A stretch of DNA of 50,283 nucleotides from an uncultured Lachnospiraceae bacterium (GCA_910588825.1 CAJURF010000020.1:1-50283), one strand, 5' to 3'. Positions 33,431-42,400 are shown, counted from the first letter of the stretch. Notes: a model not told the origin generated them from the letters alone. Program-made: numbers and translations.

Positions 33431-34195
33431 TTGGGAAGAATTATAGCGATTGCCAATCAAAAGGGCGGCGTTGGCAAATCTACAACTACAATTAATTTGG
33501 GATCTTGTCTCGCTGAAATGGGCAGGAATGTGTTGGCCATTGATATAGATCCTCAGGGAAACACTACAAGCGGACTTGGCGTTGACAAGAATGAATCAGA
33601 AAATACATTATATGAATTGCTTTTGGGGGAAGCGGAAATTCAGAAATGCATTATGCCGAATATCCAGGAGTCTTTGTCCTTAATTCCGTCAAATATGGAT
33701 TTGGCCGGCGCAGAAATTGAATTAATTGGGATTGATAACAAAGAATACATATTAAAAGACGCGGTGGCAAAGATCCAAAATGATTATGATTTTATTATTA
33801 TGGATTGTCCCCCTTCTCTGAGTATGTTGACAATTAATGCTATGACTGCCGCTGATTCCATTATTGTTCCCATTCAGTGTGAATACTATGCATTAGAGGG
33901 ATTATCTCAATTAGTTCACACGATACAATTGGTTCAGGATAGATTAAACCCAAAACTTGAAATTGAGGGAGTAGTCTTTACTATGTATGATGCTAGAACA
34001 AATCTGTCTTTGGAAGTTGTGGAGAATGTAAAAGATAATTTGAAACAAAATATATATAAAACTATTATACCGAGAAATGTGCGTTTGGCGGAGGCACCCA
34101 GCCATGGAATGCCGATCAATATTTATGATGCAAAATCAGCAGGGGCGGAGAGTTATCGGCTTCTTGCGGAAGAAGTAATCAACCGGGGAAATTAA
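33431..34195 (+). CDS. parA: Chromosome partitioning ATPase ParA/Soj
   Basis: A 254-residue deviant-Walker ATPase that with ParB segregates the origin and, in Bacillus (Soj), regulates DnaA. Walker A is KGGVGKST near residue 11, with the signature lysine at its start, Walker A' is DIDPQGN, and IIMDCPPS is the switch/Walker B. A TTG at 33377 opens the frame but has no ribosome site; the TTG at 33431, 9 bases after GGAGG, gives the family start MGRIIAIANQKGGVGKS. parB follows after 16 bases. Confidence 0.95.
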   Translation: MGRIIAIANQKGGVGKSTTTINLGSCLAEMGRNVLAIDIDPQGNTTSGLGVDKNESENTLYELLLGEAEIQKCIMPNIQESLSLIPSNMDLAGAEIELIGIDNKEYILKDAVAKIQNDYDFIIMDCPPSLSMLTINAMTAADSIIVPIQCEYYALEGLSQLVHTIQLVQDRLNPKLEIEGVVFTMYDARTNLSLEVVENVKDNLKQNIYKTIIPRNVRLAEAPSHGMPINIYDAKSAGAESYRLLAEEVINRGN

Positions 34196-34211
34196 TAAAA
34201 GGGAGGAGAAC

Positions 34212-35108
34212 ATGGCTGTTAGAAAATCCGGATTAGGGAAAGGATTGGATTCTTTGATTCCCGATCATCAATCTGAAAAAACAGGGCTGCATACGGAATC
34301 TGAAGAATCCGGGAGTAATGATGGGGTTGTAATGGTCAAGATCTCAAAAGTCGAACCAAATAAAAACCAGCCCAGGAAGCAATTTGATGAGGATTCTCTG
34401 CTGGAGCTTGCAGATTCTATCAAATTGTATGGAGTATTACAGCCTTTACTTGTCCTTGACAAAGGAAATTATTATGAAATTATTGCAGGGGAGAGAAGGT
34501 GGAGAGCTGCCAAGCTGGCAGGTATAAAAGAAATACCGGTCCTTATCAAAGAATACACGGAACGGGAAATTGTGGAAATTTCCCTAATTGAAAACATTCA
34601 GAGAGAGAATCTGAATCCAATTGAAGAAGCTATTGCATACAAAAGATTACTGGAAGATTTTAATTTAAAACAGGATGAAATTGCAGAGAGAGTGGCGAAA
34701 AGCAGAACAGCAGTCACCAACTCCATAAGATTGCTGAAGTTAGATGAAAAGGTCCAGCAGATGTTAATAGATGAAATGATTTCCACAGGACATGCAAGAG
34801 CACTTCTTGCCATCACAGAACCTCAGGAACAAGTGAACCTGGCAAATCAGGTTTTTGACGAAAAGCTGAGTGTACGGGAAACAGAAAAATTGATTAAAAA
34901 ACTGCTGGAGCCGGCAAAGAGGGTGGAGAAGAAAGAAGAACCAGCATTGGATGCCGCATATGAACAAATGGAAGAAAAAATGAAGGGGATTATAGGAACT
35001 AAGGTAACCATTCACAGAAAGAAAAAAGACAAAGGGAAAATCGAAATTGAGTACTATTCCCAGGATGAATTGGAGCGAATCATAGATATATTTGAATCCA
35101 TTGGATAG
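34212..35108 (+). CDS. parB: Chromosome partitioning protein ParB/Spo0J
   Basis: A 298-residue ParB CTPase clamp that binds parS and spreads. The N-terminus RKSGLGKGLDSLIP contains the ParA-stimulating peptide. The CTP-binding domain has NQPRKQFDEDSLLELADSI and GERRWRAAKLAG (the GERR box). The helix-turn-helix is in EIAERVAKSRTAVTNSIRLLKL, and a C-terminal dimerisation domain follows. GGGAGGAG precedes the ATG. Together with the two parS sites just upstream this is a complete partition locus. Confidence 0.97.
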   Translation: MAVRKSGLGKGLDSLIPDHQSEKTGLHTESEESGSNDGVVMVKISKVEPNKNQPRKQFDEDSLLELADSIKLYGVLQPLLVLDKGNYYEIIAGERRWRAAKLAGIKEIPVLIKEYTEREIVEISLIENIQRENLNPIEEAIAYKRLLEDFNLKQDEIAERVAKSRTAVTNSIRLLKLDEKVQQMLIDEMISTGHARALLAITEPQEQVNLANQVFDEKLSVRETEKLIKKLLEPAKRVEKKEEPALDAAYEQMEEKMKGIIGTKVTIHRKKKDKGKIEIEYYSQDELERIIDIFESIG

Positions 35109-35119
35109 GGGAGATACAT

Positions 35120-35650
35120 ATGAGTGAGTTCTTTTTAAGTATTGGAATAGATCCGGCTGTTATTATTCTTGTACTGGCTGTATTTATCGTGATACTTTTT
35201 CTGATAGTATTTCGTATGGGTATGCGGATAAGGAGGTTAGAAAGAAAATATAAAGGGTTTATGAGGGGAAAAGATGGGCAATCTCTAGAGAGGATATTTG
35301 CTCAGCGCTTCCGGGAATTGGAAAGACTATCTGAGACCAACGATATTCACAATCAGAAGATAGACATATTGGACCAGAATTATAAACGTCTTTTCAGCAA
35401 ATATGGAGTAGAAAAATACGATGCATTTGATGACGTTGGCGGAAAAATGAGTTTTGTACTGGCAATGCTGGATAAAAATAATACGGGAGTCATTTTAAAC
35501 GCCATACATAGCAGAGATAATTGTTTCCTATATTTAAAAGAAATTGTAAAAGGTGAATCTTATGTTATGTTAAGCCAGGAAGAAGTGGAGGCATTGAGAA
35601 AGGCTGTGAATTTTGGACTGGCGGAGAGTGTTCAGCAGGGGTCAGAGTAA
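35120..35650 (+). CDS. DUF4446 family membrane protein
   Basis: A 176-residue protein: one N-terminal transmembrane helix (about residues 14-34, AVIILVLAVFIVILFLIVF), a basic juxtamembrane segment (RMGMRIRRLERKYKG), a helical stretch, then a compact domain with GGKMSFVLAMLDKNNTGVILNAIHSRDNCFLYLKEIVKG. This matches the DUF4446 family, which is regularly found next to parB in clostridia. Topology is N-out/C-in by the positive-inside rule. Function is unknown; the linkage suggests a role near the membrane in segregation or division. It lies 11 bases after parB. Confidence 0.85.
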   Translation: MSEFFLSIGIDPAVIILVLAVFIVILFLIVFRMGMRIRRLERKYKGFMRGKDGQSLERIFAQRFRELERLSETNDIHNQKIDILDQNYKRLFSKYGVEKYDAFDDVGGKMSFVLAMLDKNNTGVILNAIHSRDNCFLYLKEIVKGESYVMLSQEEVEALRKAVNFGLAESVQQGSE

Positions 35651-35729
35651 GGAGCTGTAATAAAATTAGATAATTTTGTAATTCGGTTTTGAAATATCTA
35701 TTTACAATTGCTATGAAGGAGAGAAAAAC

Positions 35730-37022
35730 GTGTTAGACATAAAATTTTTAAGAGAAAATCCAGAAGCAGTAAAAGAAAATATTCGGAAAAAATTTCAGGA
35801 ATCAAAATTGGAGCTGGTGGACCAGGTGGTGGAATTAGACCAGGAAAACCGAAAAATTAAGCAGGAAGTTGAGGAGCTGAGGGCAAACCGCAATAAAGTA
35901 TCTAAACAAATCGGCGCACTCATGGGGCAGGGAAAGAAAGAAGAAGCAGAGAAGATTAAGCAGGAAGTAGCTGCCAGCGGTAAGAGGATAGAAGAATTAT
36001 CCGCCAGGGAAAAAGAAGTGGAAACAAAAATCAGAGAAACTATGATGGTAATTCCCAACATGATTGACCCTTCTGTTCCCATAGGAAAAGACGACAGTGA
36101 AAATGTGGAAGTGAAACGATATGGAGAGCCGGTAGTTCCGGATTTTGAAATCCCTTACCACGCAGAAATCATGGAGAGTTTTGAGGGTCTTGATCTGGAA
36201 AGCGCGCGGAAAGTTGCCGGAAATGGATTCTATTATTTGATGGGGGATATTGCCAGACTTCATTCGGCTGTAATCACCTATGCCAGGGATTTCATGATAA
36301 ACAGAGGATTTACCTATTGTGTTCCTCCATTTATGATTCGCAGCAATGTGGTGACAGGAGTCATGAGCTTTGCAGAAATGGAAGCCATGATGTATAAAAT
36401 AGAAGGGGAAGATTTATATTTGATCGGAACCAGCGAACACTCTATGATTGGGAAATATATTGATACCATCATACCAGAAGAAAATCTTCCGCTGACATTG
36501 ACCAGTTATTCTCCATGCTTCCGGAAAGAAAAGGGTGCCCATGGCCTGGAGGAAAGAGGCGTATACCGTATCCATCAATTTGAAAAGCAGGAGATGGTTG
36601 TCATCTGCAAGCCAGAGGAAAGTATGAAATGGTTTGATAACCTTTGGAAAAATACAGTAGATTTATTTTTGTCACTGGATATCCCTGTGCGGACCTTGGA
36701 ATGCTGTTCCGGAGACCTGGCTGACCTGAAAGTCAAATCCGTTGATGTGGAGGCATGGTCCCCCAGACAGAAAAAATATTTTGAAGTGGGAAGTTGTTCC
36801 AATTTAAGCGATGCCCAGGCACGCCGTTTGAAAATCCGTGTAAATGGAAAAGAGAAAAAATACCTGGCGCATACGTTAAATAATACTGTTGCAGCTCCAC
36901 CCAGAATGCTGATTGCTTTTTTGGAAAACAATCTGAATGAAGACGGCAGTGTAAACATTCCGGAGGCTCTTCGTCCCTATATGGGGGGGATGGAGAAAAT
37001 CCAGATTCCCAAAAAACAGTAA
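35730..37022 (+). CDS. serS: Seryl-tRNA synthetase
   Basis: A 430-residue class IIa synthetase charging tRNA-Ser (one such tRNA, GCU, is at the left end of the window). The N-terminal coiled-coil arm for the tRNA variable loop (about 30-105) is present. Motif 2 is in CFRKEKGAHGLEERGVYRIHQFEKQE. Motif 3 is near AHTLNNTVAAPPRMLIAFLENN. The active-site loop reads GTSEH where the canonical enzyme has TAE-V, and CSGD replaces CTGD; this is, to my knowledge, the ordinary clostridial variant. The start is GTG with AAGGAG 8 bases upstream. No T-box leader fits in the 79-base gap. Confidence 0.95.
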   Translation: MLDIKFLRENPEAVKENIRKKFQESKLELVDQVVELDQENRKIKQEVEELRANRNKVSKQIGALMGQGKKEEAEKIKQEVAASGKRIEELSAREKEVETKIRETMMVIPNMIDPSVPIGKDDSENVEVKRYGEPVVPDFEIPYHAEIMESFEGLDLESARKVAGNGFYYLMGDIARLHSAVITYARDFMINRGFTYCVPPFMIRSNVVTGVMSFAEMEAMMYKIEGEDLYLIGTSEHSMIGKYIDTIIPEENLPLTLTSYSPCFRKEKGAHGLEERGVYRIHQFEKQEMVVICKPEESMKWFDNLWKNTVDLFLSLDIPVRTLECCSGDLADLKVKSVDVEAWSPRQKKYFEVGSCSNLSDAQARRLKIRVNGKEKKYLAHTLNNTVAAPPRMLIAFLENNLNEDGSVNIPEALRPYMGGMEKIQIPKKQ

Positions 37023-37136
37023 GGAACTGCTGGTCATTAACTTTGCATGTGACGCAGTATAAATAAGATTTTTTATGCGAAGCGGGGGAATGAGGCGTAT
37101 TATGGGATTTCTTTGAGTGTATCCGCTCAAAGTCAA

Positions 37137-37221
37137 AGGCGCGTAGCGGGTTGTGTAACTGACTTTGGGCGGCGATGTTAGAGAAAAAGCCCCGCCACAG
37201 CCCCTTGCGCCTGCCTTTTTT
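37137..37221 (+). terminator. Structured GC-rich region ending in a terminator
   Basis: Downstream of serS. AGGCGC (37137-37142) pairs with GCGCCT (37207-37212), and GGGTTGTG (37148-37155) with CACAGCCC (37196-37203), followed by TTTTTT (37216-37221). A smaller hairpin TTTGAG/CTCAAA is at 37112-37131. The local GC content is higher than the neighbourhood. It may be just the serS terminator or a small structured RNA. Confidence 0.5.
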
Positions 37222-37300
37222 GTAATGCACTCTCAAAGAAATGTCCTGCGCGGCGCCGCATCACTTATTTTGCTACAGTTCCCAAGGAGGTGAAACATAC

Positions 37301-38176
37301 ATGCATAAATTTTTAAAATCAATCGGATTTTCCAAATTGAATAAAATCAAAGACCTAAATAAAATTCTAAATGAAGTGGTGAACGCTTACGATGAAAAAA
37401 CAGTAGTTGAATCCTATCAGGACTGTCTTTTTGCGGAATTTTCTAAAAACTATGGATGTGACTGCGGTATCACTGTGTGCGGCGAATATGATGAAAACAA
37501 TCAATTCCACATGGCATATTATTTTCCGTTCTTCCGGGGAACAGGAATCACCACTCAGGAAAAAATCATTGTTGAAGAACATGCCGCAAAGAGATCCTTC
37601 GCCGGTGTCTGCGATGATATCCGGGTGGGCGTGACTTTGATTTTCTATATGCAGAATGCAGGAGAATATCTTTCAAATTTATCTAAGAAAGACATGGTAT
37701 TGGAAAACACACCTGTCACATTAGCCGGCCTGGGCAGTGAGGGAAAAATACTGTTTCCCGTGAAAAAAGATAAAGAACAGGTCCGCATTGAACAGGAGGC
37801 TTCCCAAAATAGAAATCAACTGATCGCGGATGCCCGCAGGGGCGATGAAGAAGCTATGGAAAATCTCACCATAGACGACATTGATATGTACACAATGATT
37901 TCCCGGCGGATAGAGACAGAAGATATTTTCACAATCGTAGACTCTTATTTCATGCCCTTCGGAATAGAATGTGACCAATACAGTGTCCTGGGAGAAATTA
38001 TTGAATGCATGTCCTTTGAAAATACTATGACAGATGAAAAAATATATCACCTTACCATAGAATGTAATGATATACAGTTTGATGTGTGTATCAATCAAAA
38101 AGACCTGCTGGGAGAACCGGCAAAAGGGCGGCGGTTTAAAGGAGTAGTCTGGCTGCAGGGAGAAGTGTATTTTTAA
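37301..38176 (+). CDS. DUF3881 family protein
   Basis: A 291-residue cytoplasmic protein with no transmembrane segment. The start MHKFLKSIGFSKLNKIKDLNKIL and the pattern of the whole chain match DUF3881, a family of unknown function restricted mainly to Lachnospiraceae. It contains GSEGKILFPVKKDKEQ and a C-terminal QYSVLGEIIEC...GRRFKGVVWLQGEVYF segment. An ATG at 37241 lies in frame upstream without a ribosome site; AAGGAGG before the ATG at 37301 decides the start. It is the last core-like gene before the accessory islet, with 22 bases to the broken ATPase gene. Confidence 0.82.
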   Translation: MHKFLKSIGFSKLNKIKDLNKILNEVVNAYDEKTVVESYQDCLFAEFSKNYGCDCGITVCGEYDENNQFHMAYYFPFFRGTGITTQEKIIVEEHAAKRSFAGVCDDIRVGVTLIFYMQNAGEYLSNLSKKDMVLENTPVTLAGLGSEGKILFPVKKDKEQVRIEQEASQNRNQLIADARRGDEEAMENLTIDDIDMYTMISRRIETEDIFTIVDSYFMPFGIECDQYSVLGEIIECMSFENTMTDEKIYHLTIECNDIQFDVCINQKDLLGEPAKGRRFKGVVWLQGEVYF

Positions 38177-38198
38177 AAAATCAATAGGAGATGAATAT

Positions 38199-39547
38199 AT
38201 GGGAACTTACTTAAATCCAGGAAGAACCATGTTCCGGGGAAGCCTGCGTTCCCAGATTTATGTAGATAAAAGCGGATTAATCGAAAAAACAAATGCAGTT
38301 ATCAACACAGAGCAGAAGTATATGTGTGTAAGCAGGCCACGCAGATTTGGAAAATCAATGGCTGTAAACATGCTGGCTTCCTATTATGGAAAGGATGAAA
38401 ATACAGAGGCACTATTTCAACATTTGAAGGTCAGCCGGTATCAATCGTATAGAGAACATATAAATCAATACGATGTGATAAGGGTTAATATGCAGGACTT
38501 CCTGAGTGTTACCAACTATATAGATGAAATGCTGAGTATCCTGCAGACACGTATCATTGGGGAGTTGAAACGTAAGTATCCAGAATACACAGAAGAAAGT
38601 TAAGAAAGTCATCTCATATTTGTGATGCAGGATATTTTCTCTTTTACGAAACAGCCTTTCGTCATTTTGATAGATGAATGGGATTGCTTGTTTCGGGAAT
38701 ATCAGCAGAATTGGCAGGCACAAAAGAAATATCTGGATTTTCTGAGGGCGTGGATAAAAGATAAAGAATACGTGGCACTTGCCTATATGACTGGCATTCT
38801 TCCGATCAAAAAGTGTGGATTACATTTTGCATTGAATATGTTTTCAGAATATTCAATGATAGATTCGGGAGGTATGGCAGAATTTTTTAGATTCACGGAA
38901 GATGAAGTAAAAAGATTATGTGCACAATATCAGATGAATTTTGAGGAAGCAAAGGCATGGTACGATGGATATCAACTGACAAATCACCATATTTATTGTC
39001 CGAGATCAGTGGTGGAATGCATGCTTCATCAGAAATTTTATACCTATTGGAACCAAACGGAAACTTATGAAGCACTTAAAGTCTATATTCAGATGGACAT
39101 GGACGGTTTGAAAGATGCAGTTGTGGAAATGATTGCCGGAAACAGTGTCAGAATTTCTACCGGAACTTTTAGCAATGATATGACCACCTTTACAGGAAAA
39201 GACGATGTCTTAACATTGCTGGTACATCTGGGATATTTAACATATAACAGCAGTGACGAAGCTGTATCCATTCCCAACAGAGAAGTGTCACAGGAATACA
39301 TCAATGCAATTACTACCATGGATTGGCAGATATCTGTCTGATACCCAGAAAACTACACATAGATAAACCCGCTGTTATCATTGAACTGAAATGGGATAGA
39401 AGTGCAGAAGGAGCCATATCCCAGATAAAGAATAGAGAATACGTAAATGCATTAAATGATTACAAAGGAAATCTGATTCTGGCAGGAGTCAATTATAATC
39501 GTAAGACAAAAAAGCATACTTGTGTCATAGAAAAAATTAAAATATAA
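38199..39547 (+). pseudogene. Decayed AAA-ATPase/PD-(D/E)XK protein gene
   Basis: Three pieces of one gene. 38199-38603 has the N-terminal AAA-ATPase-like (PF09820 type) domain with Walker A-like SRPRRFGKS. An in-frame TAA at 38601-38603 interrupts it; the same frame continues through FVILIDEWDCLF (Walker B) to 39341. The frame then shifts to 39323-39547, which holds the nuclease-like C-terminus (PAVIIELKWD). Between INAITTMDWQ and ADICLIPRKL about 75 residues usual in the family are missing, so a deletion caused the shift. A good ribosome site AGGAGA precedes the ATG. The terminator at 39625-39661 is intact. A distant intact family member lies at 39668. Confidence 0.85.
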
Positions 39548-39624
39548 AAGAGTAAAATATAAATATAAAGTGAATACAATGAATATTAAAGCCGGCCTGA
39601 GAAATGGAAAATATTATAGAGGAA

Positions 39625-39661
39625 AGAGATGGAAAAGAAAAGATTGCGTCTTTCCATCTCT
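39625..39661. terminator. Terminator between the two convergent ATPase genes
   Basis: AGAGATGGAAA and TTTCCATCTCT form a perfect 11-bp stem, then a run of T on the plus strand; weaker on the minus strand. The two convergent genes share it. Confidence 0.7.
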
Positions 39662-39667
39662 ATTTTT

Positions 39668-41371
39668 TTAGTCATCAGATCCAATGAGGATTTCTTTCCC
39701 AGAAAAAGCAAAGCCATATTTGCGTATGCGTTCTTTTGAAATACCTTTTGTGAGAAAAAATGTCTCGTAATGTCTGTCATTGATTTGCTGCAATGCGGAT
39801 TTCACCGTATCTGCAAGAGTATTTTCTTTTCTCGGCTGAAATACTTTGAATTCTAAAATCATGGCATCGTCCTTCTCATGCAGAGGCTCCAGCATCACAT
39901 CATACCTTCCAAATCCGCTCTCCCTATTTGAGGTCAATACATATCTGCCCTGCAATTCCACCATAAGACCCAAGACAAATCCATGGTAAAACCGTTCCGG
40001 CTGGTCCCTGGAAGGGTTCTTCCCAGTATCAAAATAGCTGAATACAGACTGTGCTACACTATTCATATAATCATTCATTGCATCCACATCGCCAACAAGC
40101 AGTGCTTTGATAAAATCGTTATAATCAGAGGTATTTTCCTGAAACCATCCTCTTATTATGGTGTAGAACATCAGTTTTACCTCAAAATTAGTCAGGTCCA
40201 ATTCGTATGCAGATTCCCTCAACCCATTGCCAATGTTTTTAAATTTATCCAATCGGACAATTTTCAAATAGCCGCTGGCAAGAAGAAGACTCCAGACCGC
40301 CATTTCGCTAAAATCCAGCTGGTCATATACAATCTGTTCATCAAGAGAGATATGAAGATGTTCCCCGGAAAGAAGTTTCTCAAAATCTTTTTTTACTTCA
40401 CGGTTTCCCTCTCTAATTAATTTTCCGGCCAGACTATTGGAGCTGGTATTAGCCCAGTATGTGTCAAATTCTCCGGTATCTAAAAAGTTGATAATCGACC
40501 AGGGATTGTAAATGTCAGTACACCTTCCAAAAGTAAATCCGTCATACCATTTTTTAACTTCCATTTTTTTATCAGACATCCCGAATTCATCCAATGCCTC
40601 AAAGACTTCGCTCTCTGTAAATCCAAAACAATCAGCATATTCTGCGGAAGAAGTGGTGATTACTTTGGGATGATTCAAATCAGAGAAAATAGATTCCTTA
40701 CCAATTCGTGTAATTCCCGTCATAACGGCCCGCTCCAGATAAGGATTTGTCTTAAAAGTGGAGTTGAAAAAACTTCTGATAAACTGAAGCAGATCATCCC
40801 AATAACCATTTATATAAGCTTCCTGCATGGGAGTGTCATATTCATCTAAAAGTACAATTACCCTTTGTCCGTAAAATCGGGAAAGGAAATCTGACAATTT
40901 ATGGAGCGTCCATATGGCAGTGGTATCATCTATATGATTGGTAACGCTGAGAAAAAAGTCCTTTTCGTTTTTCGTCAAAAGCGGACTATCCAGTAAAAAT
41001 ATATGTTTATCGTACAAATCAGACAAAATTTGAAAGAGGCATCGCTTGGCCGAATACAGATTCGGTTCTTTCACATTGGAAAAGGAAAGACTTATCACAG
41101 GATATGTCCCCTGCAATTGCTGGTATTTGTCATCCTCCCATATGGAAAGACCTTCAAATAAATTTTTCTTCTCTTTGTAGTTTATTGAGAAAAAATACTC
41201 CAGCATACTCATATTCAAAGTCTTTCCAAAACGGCGGGGACGGGTAATCAAAGTGACAATATCATTGCTTTCCCACCACTCTTTTATAAAAGCAGTCTTG
41301 TCAATATAAAAATTGTCATTTAGGATTAATTGTTCGAAATTCTGATGCCCGATACCGACGGTTTTTTTCAG
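39668..41371 (-). CDS. AAA-ATPase-like/PD-(D/E)XK nuclease-like protein
   Basis: An intact protein of about 568 residues of the predicted AAA-ATPase (PF09820) plus DUF1703/PDDEXK_9 architecture. Walker A-like TRPRRFGKT and Walker B VIVLLDEYDTPM lie in the N-terminal half; WYDGFTFG and YNPWSIINFL are family motifs. The C-terminus GFGRYDVMLEP...AMILEFKVF has the D...ExK nuclease core. The frame opens at an ATG at 41404, but GGAGG (41384-41380) lies 8 bases before CTG at 41371, giving MKKTVGIGHQNFEQL, the usual start of this family, so a CTG start is likely. Function is unknown; such genes are multi-copy in gut Clostridia and Bacteroidetes. Confidence 0.85.
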   Translation of the reverse strand: MKKTVGIGHQNFEQLILNDNFYIDKTAFIKEWWESNDIVTLITRPRRFGKTLNMSMLEYFFSINYKEKKNLFEGLSIWEDDKYQQLQGTYPVISLSFSNVKEPNLYSAKRCLFQILSDLYDKHIFLLDSPLLTKNEKDFFLSVTNHIDDTTAIWTLHKLSDFLSRFYGQRVIVLLDEYDTPMQEAYINGYWDDLLQFIRSFFNSTFKTNPYLERAVMTGITRIGKESIFSDLNHPKVITTSSAEYADCFGFTESEVFEALDEFGMSDKKMEVKKWYDGFTFGRCTDIYNPWSIINFLDTGEFDTYWANTSSNSLAGKLIREGNREVKKDFEKLLSGEHLHISLDEQIVYDQLDFSEMAVWSLLLASGYLKIVRLDKFKNIGNGLRESAYELDLTNFEVKLMFYTIIRGWFQENTSDYNDFIKALLVGDVDAMNDYMNSVAQSVFSYFDTGKNPSRDQPERFYHGFVLGLMVELQGRYVLTSNRESGFGRYDVMLEPLHEKDDAMILEFKVFQPRKENTLADTVKSALQQINDRHYETFFLTKGISKERIRKYGFAFSGKEILIGSDD

Positions 41372-41410
41372 TGAATCCACCTCCCCTGCAACATTGCCTT
41401 GCAAAATCTT

Positions 41411-41866
41411 TTACTCAATTTCATGATAAAGATAAGCATTCAAAATATTCTGCGGCGCATCATAATAGAAACTGCTGTTATAATCATCAATTTTATCGCT
41501 GACAAAAGAGTCATAGGCGGCAAACAGAGCATCAATAATATCCAGGTTATGTTCCCGCGCAATGCCGAGAATCAGTCTTTTGTACACTTTCCCAATATCC
41601 CAGTGGCTCGGCACTGCATATTGAGCATCTTTCACATTATCAAAATTTCCTGTTTTAATTTTAGCGTATTCAATAAAATCATCACTGACACGGTCAATGT
41701 TATCACTGTGATAGACATCTGCCAGATCATAAATTTTAGCAATAGAATTTCTTCCAAGAGCGTGAACTACGGCTGCACGTTTATTCTTGGTCTTTCTTGC
41801 GATATAATCAATTAGGCTGCAGGTGAAAAATAAATCATTTTCTTTTTGGTCTTCTCGTCCATTCAC
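41411..41866 (-). CDS. DUF3791-like partner of the ART-like protein
   Basis: About 151 residues. NDLFFTCSLIDYIARKTKNKRAAVVHALG and IYDLADVYHSDNIDRVSDDFIE match the DUF3791 region, with a C-terminal extension DIGKVYKRLILGIAREHNLDIIDALFAAYDSFVSDKIDDYNSSFYY. The frame opens upstream at 41905, inside the neighbouring gene, but GGGGAGG 10 bases before a GTG at 41866 fits; that GTG shares its G with the stop of the upstream gene (TAGTG), so the pair is translationally coupled. By position it is the likely antitoxin or partner; this is inference. Confidence 0.75.
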   Translation of the reverse strand: MNGREDQKENDLFFTCSLIDYIARKTKNKRAAVVHALGRNSIAKIYDLADVYHSDNIDRVSDDFIEYAKIKTGNFDNVKDAQYAVPSHWDIGKVYKRLILGIAREHNLDIIDALFAAYDSFVSDKIDDYNSSFYYDAPQNILNAYLYHEIE

Positions 41867-42330
41867 TATTTCATAACCTCCCCGCTTGATACAAATTTCA
41901 GGCATTTCAGGGCAGCATCTGTACAGAAATTGATTTGATGAGTGGGATATTTAAACTTTGCCATAACCCAGAACTGCTCTCTGGTGAGAATCCCATCCAT
42001 ATAGTCAGCAATATAATTATAGATTTGATCATTTGTCATAGCCCCGATTACCAAATCATAAGTGTGTGGTTTTCCATAACGACAGGAAATAATGAAATCA
42101 AGCCATTCCTCAGTCATTGTTTTAAATTCCAGTATTTTTAATGTAGTGTCAATGCAGACAGTATAAGTATTGAGGATTGGTGTATTGTACCGCCTTGCCC
42201 ATCGCTCGGCCTGTTCTTTTATTAGAGTGCAATAAAAACCAGAACCAAAGTCTTTCGTATTTCTGCCATTGAGGATTTTTGGATTTTTTACAGTGGTATA
42301 ACTGCCATGATATACGGTCATTTTTCCCAT
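41866..42330 (-). CDS. DUF3990 protein, predicted ADP-ribosyltransferase fold
   Basis: A 154-residue protein matching DUF3990. The N-terminus MTVYHGSYTTVKNP carries the His-Gly of ART-like folds, GSGFYCT the second strand motif, and the C-terminus HQINFCTDAALKCLKF the third, so an NAD-binding ART fold is likely although catalysis is unproven. Start M1 (42330) or M4 (42321) cannot be decided; the GGAG is 13 bases from the first. It has its own promoter (42372-42400) and is coupled to the DUF3791-like gene. Probably the toxin of a two-gene module. Confidence 0.75.
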   Translation of the reverse strand: MGKMTVYHGSYTTVKNPKILNGRNTKDFGSGFYCTLIKEQAERWARRYNTPILNTYTVCIDTTLKILEFKTMTEEWLDFIISCRYGKPHTYDLVIGAMTNDQIYNYIADYMDGILTREQFWVMAKFKYPTHQINFCTDAALKCLKFVSSGEVMK

Positions 42331-42371
42331 TGGTTAGGATATGCTCCTTTAAAGTTTTCACTTATGGATTA

Positions 42372-42400
42372 ATCATATACTATTATTATTTGAAAGTAAA
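42372..42400 (-). promoter_or_regulatory. Promoter of the DUF3990/DUF3791 pair
   Basis: TTTACT (42400-42395), 17 bases, TATGAT (42377-42372) on the minus strand; start expected about 35 bases before the ATG. Confidence 0.5.

Noticed and set aside
35651..35729. A T-box leader upstream of serS
   Set aside because: Only 79 bases are available and no T-box sequence or specifier stem is visible.
36733..37236. Minus-strand open frame spanning the end of serS and the following gap
   Set aside because: It is the antisense of serS and of the structured gap, with no ribosome site and no recognisable product.
37720..38098. Minus-strand frame under the DUF3881 gene
   Set aside because: Antisense shadow without ribosome site; the plus-strand frame matches a family along its full length.
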